A DNA stretch of 64,000 nucleotides from Pseudomonas protegens (GTDB taxonomy: Bacteria; Pseudomonadota; Gammaproteobacteria; Pseudomonadales; Pseudomonadaceae): NCBI RefSeq assembly GCF_003363755.1, contig NZ_CP031396.1:4558501-4622500 (forward strand). Reading direction: 5' to 3'. Shown here piece after piece: positions 33,622-41,156 of the stretch (position 1 is its first letter; each line of letters begins with the position of its first letter). A program made the position numbers and the translations under genes. The notes under the pieces were generated by a model. It saw only the letters and a program-made list of their open reading frames with translations, was not told where the DNA came from and searched no databases.

Positions 33622-33659
33622 AGCGGCCAATCAAAGCCGAATCGCTTTGACTGGCCGCT
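33622..33659. repeat. 16-bp inverted repeat between folX and the DUF1244 gene
   Basis: Arms at 33622-33637 (begins AGCGGCCAATCAAAGC) and 33644-33659 (GCTTTGACTGGCCGCT) match at 15 of 16 positions with a 6-base loop. No T run on either side. It would form a very stable RNA hairpin on the minus strand. Confidence 0.7.
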
Positions 33660-33664
33660 TGGCG

Positions 33665-34036
33665 CTAGCGACTTGCCGCTAACGTGATCGATACCGATTC
33701 GGCAAAGCGCAGGGCGTGGGGTTTGTCGACTTCGACTTCGGCGTACTGCACCGAGAGGTTGCCCATCACCAGGTCCAGCAGTTCCTGGGTCAGGCGCTCC
33801 AGCAAGGCGAAGCGATTGCCTTCGACGTGGGCAATGATTGCCTTGGTGATGGTGCGGTAGTTCAGCGCGTGATCGATGTCGTTGTCGCGCACCGCATCCT
33901 GGGCGGGGTACAGGATGGTCAGGTTGATCAGCACATCCTGCTTGTTGAGGATCTCTTCCTCGTTGATTCCGATATAGGTCCGCAGGAGCAGGTCCTTGAC
34001 TCGGATACGAGCCATTCCTGGCTGAAGTTGTGGCAT
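33665..34036 (-). CDS. folX: FolX, dihydroneopterin triphosphate 2'-epimerase
   Basis: A 123-residue member of the FolB/FolX tunnelling fold. It epimerises dihydroneopterin triphosphate at C2' towards dihydromonapterin. Key signs are RIRVKDLLLRTYIGINEEE and VEVDKPHALRFAESV. With FolM it gives tetrahydromonapterin, the cofactor of Pseudomonas phenylalanine hydroxylase (established for P. aeruginosa). Located 2 bases after folE. The folX name is favoured over folB because of the operon. Confidence 0.9.
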   Translation of the reverse strand: MPQLQPGMARIRVKDLLLRTYIGINEEEILNKQDVLINLTILYPAQDAVRDNDIDHALNYRTITKAIIAHVEGNRFALLERLTQELLDLVMGNLSVQYAEVEVDKPHALRFAESVSITLAASR

Positions 34037-34038
34037 TG

Positions 34039-34599
34039 CTACTTGCTCCGTCCAATCAATTGCAGGAATTCCTGGCGAGTGGTGCTCGAATCGCGAAAGG
34101 CGCCGAGCATCACCGAGGTGTGCATGGTGGAATTCTGTTTCTCGACGCCGCGCATCATCATGCACATGTGCTTGGCTTCGATCACCACCGCGACGCCCGC
34201 GGCCTGGGTCACGCTTTGCACCGCGTCGGCGATTTCCCGGGTGAGATTTTCCTGGATCTGCAGGCGTCTGGCGAACATATCGACGATCCGGGCGATCTTC
34301 GACAGCCCCAGCACCTTGCCGGTAGGAATATAAGCCACATGGGCCTTGCCGATGAAGGGCAGCAGGTGATGTTCGCACAGGGAGTACAGCTCGATGTCGG
34401 CGACTATCACCATTTCGTCGCTGTCGGAGGCGAACAGTGCGCCATTGACGATCTCGTCCACCGACTGGCTGTAGCCATGACACAGGTACTGCATGGCCTT
34501 GGCCGCGCGCTTGGGGGTGTCGAGCAAACCTTCGCGCTCGGGGTCTTCACCGAGGCCCTTGAGGATCTCGCGGTAGTGTTGGGGCAGGGAAAGGCTCAT
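34039..34599 (-). CDS. folE: FolE, GTP cyclohydrolase I
   Basis: A 186-residue FolE1 enzyme that opens GTP to dihydroneopterin triphosphate. Zinc ligands Cys75 and His78 (SLCEHHLLPF) and Cys146 (KHMCMMM) are present, with the substrate loop GKVLGLSKIARI. The start ATG is at 34599, following GAGGAC. It lies between folM and folX, so it serves monapterin synthesis and not only folate. In P. putida a folE gene is light-inducible through PplR/LOV regulators, and a related LOV pair is 3.3 kb away. Confidence 0.95.
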   Translation of the reverse strand: MSLSLPQHYREILKGLGEDPEREGLLDTPKRAAKAMQYLCHGYSQSVDEIVNGALFASDSDEMVIVADIELYSLCEHHLLPFIGKAHVAYIPTGKVLGLSKIARIVDMFARRLQIQENLTREIADAVQSVTQAAGVAVVIEAKHMCMMMRGVEKQNSTMHTSVMLGAFRDSSTTRQEFLQLIGRSK

Positions 34600-34622
34600 G
34601 CAAGGTCCTCGTGGGGGCCGGC

Positions 34623-35333
34623 TTATTTGACGTGCCGCCCGCCGTTGACGGTCAAGGTGGTGCCGGTGACATAGGGGTTGTCCAGCAGGTAGCGCAGGCT
34701 CTGGTAGATCACTTCGCTGCCGGGTTCGATGCCCAGGGCGGATTTGGCCAGGGTCTTGGCGCGGTACGCCGCGTCGTCGTCGGGGTTGAACAATAGCAGG
34801 GCCGGAGCGATGCCGTTGACCTTGATTGCCGGGGCGTATTTTGCCGCGAAGGACAGGGTCAGGCTGTCCAGCCCGGCTTTGCTGGCGCAGTAGGCGATGT
34901 GCTTGCTGCTGCCCTTGCGGGTCACGTCGTCGCTGATGTGGATGATGTCCGCCGGGCTCGAACACTGCAGCAACTCTGCGCAGTGCAGGTTGATCAGGTA
35001 GGGCGCGAGCATGTGCACGCTGAACATCCGGGTAAAGGCGGCGCTTTCCTCGCCTGGGCTTTCTTCCAGCCACTCTGAGGCGTTGTGGACGATGGCCCGC
35101 AAGCGGTCGGTGTGGTGTTTCACCGCGCTGATCAGGGCCAGGATTCCGGCTTCGCTGGAGAAGTCGGCATGCAGCAGGATCGCGCCCTTTTCCCGCAAGG
35201 TCTGCAGGCCCGGGCGGTCGCTGCGGTAAGTGACGATCACCGGCTGCCCGTCTTCCAGCAGGCGCAGGGCGCAATGCAGGCCGACACGCTGGCTGGCACC
35301 AGTGATCAGGATCGGAGCGGAGGAGGTGTTCAT
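34623..35333 (-). CDS. folM: FolM, dihydromonapterin reductase
   Basis: A 236-residue short-chain dehydrogenase. NADPH motif TGASQRVG near the N-terminus and the catalytic YCASK. FolM reduces dihydromonapterin (and weakly dihydrofolate) to the tetrahydro form. Starts the folM-folE-folX set; spacing to folE is 23 bases. SDRs of this branch also include pteridine reductases, so the substrate assignment relies on the operon. Confidence 0.9.
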   Translation of the reverse strand: MNTSSAPILITGASQRVGLHCALRLLEDGQPVIVTYRSDRPGLQTLREKGAILLHADFSSEAGILALISAVKHHTDRLRAIVHNASEWLEESPGEESAAFTRMFSVHMLAPYLINLHCAELLQCSSPADIIHISDDVTRKGSSKHIAYCASKAGLDSLTLSFAAKYAPAIKVNGIAPALLLFNPDDDAAYRAKTLAKSALGIEPGSEVIYQSLRYLLDNPYVTGTTLTVNGGRHVK

Positions 35334-35361
35334 GAAGGGCTCGCGTCGCGGGTAGGGGAAA

Positions 35362-35367
35362 ACTATA
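35362..35367 (-). promoter_or_regulatory. Candidate extended -10 element for folM
   Basis: On the minus strand TGGTATAGT reads as an extended -10 (TATAGT at 35362-35367), 29 bases ahead of the folM start. No good -35 is visible. No PplR-type direct repeat (TRTACA-N12-TGTAYA) was found here. Confidence 0.35.
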
Positions 35368-35405
35368 CCAGCGGTGGGACGGGTTGTGCCTGTTGCTCGG
35401 GGGCT

Positions 35406-35468
35406 GCGCTGGCAAGCCAGATCAGCAGCCGACTCCTGCGCAGTGTGCAGGAGCCGGCTTGCCGGCGA
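35406..35468. repeat. REP-type repeat pair
   Basis: GCGCTGGCAAGCCAGA (35406-35421) and TGCAGGAGCCGGCTTGCCGGCGAA (about 35445-35468) are members of the same family as at 20618-20700, between the folM promoter and the end of the ABM-domain gene. Confidence 0.7.
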
Positions 35469-35469
35469 A

Positions 35470-36039
35470 TCACGGATTCTGCGTCGAGGCGCTGGTCGGT
35501 AGCGGGCGCGCCGGTGTGCTGTTGAGCCAGTTAGCCAGCAGGCGGGTGGACATAGGAATGAAGAAGTAGACCATCAACGGGGTCAACGCCAGGGTGCTGA
35601 CAAACACTCGGGGCAGCAGGCTCAGGTCGCTGAGCAGGGGACCTAAGACGAAGTTGAACAGCAGCGACACCGGGAAGAACGCCAGCCAGATGGCCACGGC
35701 CTGTTTCCAGCGCGGGGGTCGTTGTCCGGCTGCGCCGAACCAGCCATCGATACCGCTGACGCGATGTTCCGATGGGTGGGCAAACAAGTCGCTGCCCCGG
35801 GCCAGCCAGGCGGTGCGCGAGGCGGAGTGTTCCCAGGTGTGCAGGGTCTGTTCGTCGGCGAAGCGGAAGATGATCTGGAATTCGTCGTCGTCAGGTGGTG
35901 GGGCCAGAACGCCGGAACCCAGGTAGCCGGGAAAGTCGGTGGCCAGTTGTTCGCCTTCGCGCAGCCAGGCGATCAGGTCCTGGTAACGGCCGTCGGCAAC
36001 GCGCCGGGCAACCATCAGGGTGACGGGTGAGGTAGACAT
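35470..36039 (-). CDS. ABM-domain membrane protein
   Basis: A 189-residue protein. The first about 95 residues are an antibiotic-biosynthesis-monooxygenase (ferredoxin-like) fold: TLMVARRVADGRYQDLIAWLREGEQLATDFPGYLGSGVL. The rest has two hydrophobic segments (about 118-138 and 145-165), so it is anchored in the inner membrane. Similar membrane ABM proteins have no proven function. The start at 36039 gives the domain start; 29 further upstream codons look non-coding. Confidence 0.8.
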   Translation of the reverse strand: MSTSPVTLMVARRVADGRYQDLIAWLREGEQLATDFPGYLGSGVLAPPPDDDEFQIIFRFADEQTLHTWEHSASRTAWLARGSDLFAHPSEHRVSGIDGWFGAAGQRPPRWKQAVAIWLAFFPVSLLFNFVLGPLLSDLSLLPRVFVSTLALTPLMVYFFIPMSTRLLANWLNSTPARPLPTSASTQNP

Positions 36040-36248
36040 TATGTATCTCCGTAAACCAATGCGCGGCCTGGGTAAGGCAGTCGCTGACGTGGCACCGGGG
36101 TAGTGGGCCGCGCCTGAATCAAGCAAGGATTATTCCTGATTGGCGCGAGGCTACCAATGACACCGGTCGGTTTTTCTCGCGCTTGAAGCATTTGCACCTG
36201 GGGAGAGTAGAATGGCCGCCACTTTGTTTACTGGTGTTTTCTCCCCAG

Positions 36249-37208
36249 ATGCCCGTCATGACTGAACCTGTCCTTGTTGCTCCGGCTCCTGACCCTGCCC
36301 GTCAGGATGAGCTGTTTCCGATCCGTGAAGTGGCGCGCCTGACTGGAATCAACCCGGTGACCCTGCGAGCCTGGGAACGACGCTACGGTCTGATCCAGCC
36401 GACGCGCACCGAAAGCGGGCATCGCCTGTATTCCATGCACGATGTTGAGGCGGTGCGGGAGATTCTGGGTTGGATCGAGCGCGGTGTGGCGGTCAGCAAG
36501 GTCGGCAAGATTCTGGCCAAGAGCCGGGCAGACCAGGCTCAGGCCAAGGTGGCGGTGGACGATGGCCTGCAAGGTGAATATGGCCAGTGGCGCGATCAGT
36601 TGAAGCTGGCGGTGAGCGCTTTCGATGAAGAGCAACTGGAGCGTCTCTACGGCCAGGTCTTCTCCAGCTACGCCTTGCCGGTGGTATTCCAGGACATTTT
36701 CCTGCCGTTCTGGAAGCAACTGCTGCAGGACCGGGAGACTTTCGGTCAGACCAGCGAGTGGTTGTTTCTGGATGGTTTTTTGCGGGCGCGGATCACGCAA
36801 AGGCTGGTGTTGCAGCGTGCCACTCAGCACCGGCAACTGCTGCTGACGGCGCTCAGCCCGCAGTGCCGCGAACTGGAGCTGCTGGTGGCGGCGCTGATGC
36901 TCGGGCATGACCAGATCGGTGTCCGCCTGCTGGGGCCGGGAGCACCGCTGGATGAACTGACCCTGGTCTGCGAAAAACTCAAGCCTGTGGCCCTGGTGGT
37001 GTTTTCCAATCACGCGCCGACGGCGGAGTTGCCCAAGCGCCTCAAGCGTCTGGCGCTGACTCTGGACTGTCCATTGATGCTTGCCGGAGATGCGGCGGAC
37101 CTGGCCCAGGAAAGCTTCAGCGGTTCGCCGGTGGCGTGCCTGGGAAATGAGGGGCGCCTGATGCAGAAGCGCCTGCGGCAGTTCCTCAGCGGTCGCCTGG
37201 ATACCTGA
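36249..37208 (+). CDS. MerR-type regulator of the LitR/CarH fold without B12 ligands (PplR-like)
   Basis: A 319-residue regulator: N-terminal MerR helix-turn-helix (about residues 25-95, FPIREVARLTGINPVTLRAWERRYGL) and a C-terminal B12-binding-like region (about 130-310). In CarH/LitR, cobalamin is held by the W-x9-EH motif and a lower-ligand His in a GExHxxG segment. Here the matching places read W-x9-RI and CRELELL, so both ligand histidines are gone; it fits the class II LitR group known as PplR in P. putida. Those proteins control light-induced genes together with short LOV proteins, and a LOV gene converges on this one. An ATG at 36258 is an alternative start. Confidence 0.85.
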   Translation: MPVMTEPVLVAPAPDPARQDELFPIREVARLTGINPVTLRAWERRYGLIQPTRTESGHRLYSMHDVEAVREILGWIERGVAVSKVGKILAKSRADQAQAKVAVDDGLQGEYGQWRDQLKLAVSAFDEEQLERLYGQVFSSYALPVVFQDIFLPFWKQLLQDRETFGQTSEWLFLDGFLRARITQRLVLQRATQHRQLLLTALSPQCRELELLVAALMLGHDQIGVRLLGPGAPLDELTLVCEKLKPVALVVFSNHAPTAELPKRLKRLALTLDCPLMLAGDAADLAQESFSGSPVACLGNEGRLMQKRLRQFLSGRLDT

Positions 37209-37226
37209 AACGGCTCTCGGTCAGCT

Positions 37227-37832
37227 TCAGGCGTGCAGGGCCGGATGGGTATGGCGGTGCTGCTGGAGGATGAACTGGCGCAGGCGTTCGGTTTCTTCCG
37301 CGTCACTCTGATCCAGGCGATAGGCATAGAAACCGGCTTCGGTCTGGCGCTCGAAGCGCCCGTGCAGCGCAATCCGTTCATATCCCGAAGGGCTGAACCA
37401 CTGGGCGAACTGCTTGGGGGGCCGGGTCCGGTTGCGGATCTCCAGCAATACGCCCTTGAACGACACCTCCCGCACCCACAGGCGTCCAGGCTGGCCCCTG
37501 GAGTTTTCCAGGGCCACCGGCTCTTCCAGCGTCAGGCGCCAGGGCCGGATCATGGGGCCGTCCTCGAAGATGCTCGGCACCCCCAGGCGCAGATGCAGGG
37601 CATGGAATTCGTCTTCCACCAGATGCAGGGGGAAGGTCATCTGCTGGTTGTCGAAATGGGCCTGGATGGTGACCTTTTCATTGGCAGCCAGACGGGTCAG
37701 CAGGTCACGGATCTGCGAGCCGCCATTGACCAGCAGGCTCGATGTGGCATCGCGCACATTGAGCTGCGGGTTGTGCTGCATGGTTTGGATGAAGTCCAGT
37801 TCATCCTGGGTGAGGAGAGCGTCACGCTGCAT
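37227..37832 (-). CDS. PilZ-domain protein, YcgR-like
   Basis: A 201-residue protein: an N-terminal YcgR_N-like part (about 20-85) and a PilZ domain (about 92-190) with VREVSFKGVLLEI at 120-132 matching the second PilZ motif (D/N-x-S-x-x-G, here E-V-S-F-K-G). The first motif RxxxR is reduced to R96-P-W-R99, so c-di-GMP binding is not assured. It lies 53 bases after the LOV gene on the same strand, which suggests one light-linked unit. The start MQRDALLTQDEL at 37832 gives the family N-terminus. Confidence 0.8.
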   Translation of the reverse strand: MQRDALLTQDELDFIQTMQHNPQLNVRDATSSLLVNGGSQIRDLLTRLAANEKVTIQAHFDNQQMTFPLHLVEDEFHALHLRLGVPSIFEDGPMIRPWRLTLEEPVALENSRGQPGRLWVREVSFKGVLLEIRNRTRPPKQFAQWFSPSGYERIALHGRFERQTEAGFYAYRLDQSDAEETERLRQFILQQHRHTHPALHA

Positions 37833-37885
37833 GATGTTGCTCGAAGGGTGAAGGACAAATCGGTGGGGAATATCCCTACAGACCA

Positions 37886-38359
37886 CTAAATCTGCGACTT
37901 ATTAGAGCCGTCGGTCGCCTTGAGGGCGGCGAGCTCGGCTTGCACTGCGGCCAGTTGCTGCTCCAGCTGGAGCAAGCGTTGCTGCGCCTTGATCTGCACA
38001 CTGACGTCTTTCTGCACGCCAATGAAATAGGTCAGTTGATCGCTGTCGTTGAATACCGGGGTGATCGACAGTTCGTTCCAGAAGTGGCTGCCGTCCTTGC
38101 GATAGTTGCGCAGCACCTCGCGGCATGGCTGACCCTGGCTCAGGGCCTGGCGAATCCGTTCCAGCCCCGGCTGGTCACGGTCTCCGGACTGCAGGAAACG
38201 ACAATCCTGATACAGCACTTCGTCGGCGCTGTAGCCGGTCAGTCGCTCGAAAGCCGGATTCACGTAAATCACGATGTTGTCTTCGCCTTCCTGTTCCGCG
38301 ACCACAATCCCGTCGTTGGAGGCGTTGATCATCTTTTGCAGCAGATGAGCGTTGATCAT
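37886..38359 (-). CDS. Short LOV blue-light receptor (SB-LOV type)
   Basis: A 157-residue protein of a single LOV/PAS domain (16-118) and a C-terminal helix (119-150, rich in Gln/Leu/Ala, likely coiled coil). The photoactive cysteine is Cys53 in DCRFLQ; Gln116 in FIGVQKDVS is the flavin-contacting Gln; Asn85 and Asn95 sit at the flavin-ring positions. Compared from memory with P. putida PpSB1-LOV: Arg54, Arg61 and Arg70 of the phosphate site are kept while residue 66 is Leu not Arg. It has no effector domain, so it must work through partners; pplR-like and PilZ genes are adjacent. Confidence 0.93.
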   Translation of the reverse strand: MINAHLLQKMINASNDGIVVAEQEGEDNIVIYVNPAFERLTGYSADEVLYQDCRFLQSGDRDQPGLERIRQALSQGQPCREVLRNYRKDGSHFWNELSITPVFNDSDQLTYFIGVQKDVSVQIKAQQRLLQLEQQLAAVQAELAALKATDGSNKSQI

Positions 38360-38518
38360 CCCGAAGTTCCGCTATCAATCAGCAAGTGTTGAATTGAATT
38401 CTAAGTCACGCTGGCACGCTGTCCACAGGCGCTTTTGAGCGGTGCGGGCAGCAGAGGCGGGATTTTACTCCGTAGCTGGTAATATCCCAGTCTTTTAGTC
38501 AGCTTCAGGAACAGATTG

Positions 38519-38974
38519 ATGAAAGTCGCCATCCTTTCCGGCTCGGTGTACGGCACGGCTGAAGAAGTCGCCCGGCACGCCGCCAAGCTCCTCAACGCCG
38601 CAGGTTTCGAGGCCTGGCACAACTCGCGGGCCACTTTGACCGAGCTTCAGGCCTTCGCACCGCAGGCGTTGCTGGCCGTGACCTCGACCACCGGCATGGG
38701 CGAACTGCCAGACAACCTGCTGCCGCTGTATTCGAGCATTCGCGATCAGTTGCCCGCCGCCTGGCGTGGGCTGCCCGGAGCGGTGATCGGCCTGGGGGAT
38801 TCCAGCTACGGCGATACCTTCTGTGGCGGTGGCGAGCAGATGCGTGAGCTGTTTGCCGAGCTGGGAGTGGAAGAAGTGCTGCCGATGTTGCGCCTGGACG
38901 CCAGCGAGAGCGTGACCCCGGAAACCGATGCCGAGCCCTGGCTGGCTGAGTTGATCAGCGCCCTGCGGGGCTGA
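38519..38974 (+). CDS. Flavodoxin (MioC-like)
   Basis: A 151-residue flavodoxin-like protein. FMN-phosphate loop SGSVYGTAEEVA (8-19), ring-contact loop STTGMGELPDNL and third loop GDSSYGDTFCGGGEQM are typical of the MioC/short flavodoxin branch. It carries electrons in the cytoplasm; MioC-type proteins help biotin synthase. The ATG at 38519 is preceded by AGGA; a TTG three bases earlier is not used. It is divergent from the LOV gene and convergent with the LysR gene, whose end overlaps by 20 bases. Confidence 0.9.
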   Translation: MKVAILSGSVYGTAEEVARHAAKLLNAAGFEAWHNSRATLTELQAFAPQALLAVTSTTGMGELPDNLLPLYSSIRDQLPAAWRGLPGAVIGLGDSSYGDTFCGGGEQMRELFAELGVEEVLPMLRLDASESVTPETDAEPWLAELISALRG

Positions 38975-39851
38975 CCGGCTGTTCCCGTAGCAGCGCCAGC
39001 CAGGCTTGCGCTGCCTTGGACAGATACGCGCCCTGGCGCCAGATGAAGGCAATGTCCCAGCGCAGATAGTCCGGGGCCTTCAGCGTCAGGCGCACCACCC
39101 CCGGCCGCACCAGGCCGCGGGCCACCACACTGGGCAGCAACACCACACCTTGACCGGCGGCCACCAGCGCCGCAAGAAAGTCTGCCTGGCCGCTACGTCC
39201 TCCCTCCTTTGGCGTGAAGCCTACCTGCTGGCAGGCCTGGAGCAGTCGGTCGTTGAGCACAAAGCTGCGCTGATAGAGGAGGAAGGGCGTATCGGCCAGT
39301 TCTTCCAGGCGCACCTGGGCGTTCAGCGCCAGGGGATGATCGGCGGGCAGCAAGGCATCCAGGGGCTCATCGCAGAAGGGTTGATAGGCAAACGCCTGGT
39401 CCTTGGGGGTCAGGCTGCCGCCCAGTTCCAGCTCGCCGCTGCGCACGGCCTGCTCGACATTCAGGCTGCCGCCTTCGAGCAGTTGCACCTGGATATTCGG
39501 GTAGCGCCGGCGGTATTCGGCGAAACGGCTGGCGAACAGTGCATCGCTGCCCAGCAGCGGCAGACCCAGGCGCAGTTCACCCCGTGCCAGTTGGCTCAGG
39601 TCATCCAGTTCGCTGAGCAGTTCATGGCGCAGGCGCAGCATGTCCTCGGCCCGCTGCAGCACCACGCCGCCGGCGGCGGTGAGATGAATGTGCGAGCCCT
39701 GGCGCTCCAGCAGGGGCGTGCCCAGGCTTTGCTCCAGCTGCGCGATCTGCTTGCTGACCGCCGACTGGCTGATGTGCAGGGTCCTGGCCGCCTGGGTGAA
39801 ACCGCCCTGGCGGATGACTTCGACAAAACTGCGCAGTTGTTTGAAATCCAT
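38955..39851 (-). CDS. LysR-family regulator divergent from lrgA/lrgB-like genes
   Basis: A 298-residue LysR regulator: N-terminal helix-turn-helix (residues 1-60, MDFKQLRSFVEVIRQGGFTQAARTLHISQSAVSKQI) and a substrate-binding domain (about 90-290). Divergent from the LrgA-like gene with a 98-base spacer, the usual layout for CidR-type control, so it probably regulates that pair. The effector is unknown. The start at 39851 is the standard LysR N-terminus; the frame extends upstream into the spacer without family match. Confidence 0.9.
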   Translation of the reverse strand: MDFKQLRSFVEVIRQGGFTQAARTLHISQSAVSKQIAQLEQSLGTPLLERQGSHIHLTAAGGVVLQRAEDMLRLRHELLSELDDLSQLARGELRLGLPLLGSDALFASRFAEYRRRYPNIQVQLLEGGSLNVEQAVRSGELELGGSLTPKDQAFAYQPFCDEPLDALLPADHPLALNAQVRLEELADTPFLLYQRSFVLNDRLLQACQQVGFTPKEGGRSGQADFLAALVAAGQGVVLLPSVVARGLVRPGVVRLTLKAPDYLRWDIAFIWRQGAYLSKAAQAWLALLREQPVSPAGR

Positions 39852-39949
39852 GGTGGTAATTCCAGATTGGAATGGTTTCAAGTCTAACAATTCGCTTCGG
39901 TGATGCAGGGACTTTTCATAAAATGGGCCCCTGAGAGGACTCAACCACC

Positions 39950-40336
39950 ATGAACATTTCCACCTGTAAACGCCTGGGCCGCCTGATTGGCGAATTGGCA
40001 GTGCTGCTGGCCATCTATTTTCTCGGTTGCCAACTGGCTACCTGGCTGCCCTGGCCGATTCCCGGTGGGGTCATTGGCCTTGCGCTGTTGCTGCTGGCCT
40101 TCGCCCTGGGCTGGGTCAAGCCGGCGGCCTTGCAACTGGGGGCCGGCCTGCTGATGGCGGAGATGCTGCTGTTCTTCATTCCGGCGCTGATGAGCTTGCT
40201 GGACTACGGCGGCCTGCTGCGTCAGGACGGCTGGCGGATTCTGCTGGTGATCGGTATCAGCACCCTGCTGGTGATGCTGGTGACCGCACTCACGGTGGAG
40301 ATGGTCTGCCGCTGGAGGATGCGCCATGAAGCTTGA
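39950..40336 (+). CDS. LrgA/CidA-family holin-like membrane protein
   Basis: A 128-residue protein with four hydrophobic segments (about 14-33, 37-58, 66-86, 92-120) and the LrgA hallmark PIPGGVIGLALLLLAFALG. LrgA/CidA proteins modulate murein hydrolase release, and in some bacteria the LrgAB pair moves pyruvate. It overlaps the next gene by 11 bases, so the two are translationally coupled. Confidence 0.92.
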   Translation: MNISTCKRLGRLIGELAVLLAIYFLGCQLATWLPWPIPGGVIGLALLLLAFALGWVKPAALQLGAGLLMAEMLLFFIPALMSLLDYGGLLRQDGWRILLVIGISTLLVMLVTALTVEMVCRWRMRHEA

Positions 40337-41012
40337 ACTGATGCCGATGTTCTGGCTGGCCCTGACCCTGGGGGCGTATCTGTTCAGCCGCTGGATCTAC
40401 CGGCGCACCGGGCGCTACCTGCTGTCGCCGTTGATCCTGGTGCCGGCCCTGCTGCTGGCAATTGCGGTGCCGCTGCACACCGCCTATGCCGAATACGCCG
40501 CCAATACCCACTGGCTGATGCTGGTGCTGGGGCCGGTGACGGTGGCCTTTGCGATTCCCATCTGGCAGCAGCGCCAGTTGCTGATGCGCCACTGGTCGGC
40601 CCTGTTGCTGGGCATGCTGGCGGGCAGCGCCGCGTCCATCGGCAGTTCCTTCGGCTTGGCGAAGATGCTGGCCCTGGACAGCTCGGTGACCCTGTCCCTG
40701 GTGCCACGTTCCATTACCACGCCGTTCGCCATGCCCCTGGCCCATGACCTGGGCGGCGTGCCTGAGTTGACGGCGGTGTTCGTGATGTTCACCGGGGTGT
40801 TCGGTGCCATGCTCGGCGGTGTGCTGCTGCGCTGGCTGCCCTTGCGCAGTGCCCTGGCCCGGGGCGCGCTGTTTGGTGTCGGCGCCCACGGAGCCGGAGT
40901 CAGCCGGGCCCATGAAGTCGGGGGTGAAGAGGGCTCGGTGGCCGGCCTGGTGATGGTGTTGACCGGGTTGCTTAACCTTTTCGCGGCCCCTTTGCTGGCG
41001 TCGGTGCTTTGA
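40326..41012 (+). CDS. LrgB/CidB-family membrane protein
   Basis: A 228-residue LrgB protein with about seven hydrophobic segments and the conserved SVTLSLVPRSITTPFAMPLAHDLGGVPELTAVFVMFTGVFGAMLG block and the later FGVGAHGAGVSRAHEVGGEEGSVAGLVMVL. Partner of the preceding LrgA-like gene in the inner membrane, likely under the divergent LysR regulator. Confidence 0.93.
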   Translation: MKLELMPMFWLALTLGAYLFSRWIYRRTGRYLLSPLILVPALLLAIAVPLHTAYAEYAANTHWLMLVLGPVTVAFAIPIWQQRQLLMRHWSALLLGMLAGSAASIGSSFGLAKMLALDSSVTLSLVPRSITTPFAMPLAHDLGGVPELTAVFVMFTGVFGAMLGGVLLRWLPLRSALARGALFGVGAHGAGVSRAHEVGGEEGSVAGLVMVLTGLLNLFAAPLLASVL

Positions 41013-41156
41013 CGCAAAGCCGCGGACCAGAGCCTTCTCTCCGGCTGACCCGCACGGTCATCAAGCTGGCTGTCAATGCAACTCCGCAGTCGATGCAAGC
41101 TGTCTAGACTCTGGGGGTTCCCTCATCCAATAAGAACCATCACCGAGGTCCTTGCC

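Noticed and set aside
36040..38515. PplR-type direct repeat TRTACA-N12-TGTAYA near the light module
   Set aside because: No match was found by eye in the spacers at 36040-36248, 38360-38518 or 35334-35469.
38401..38518. Sigma-54 promoter suggested by CTGGCACGCTG
   Set aside because: The -24 like part is there but no TTGC at the -12 spacing.
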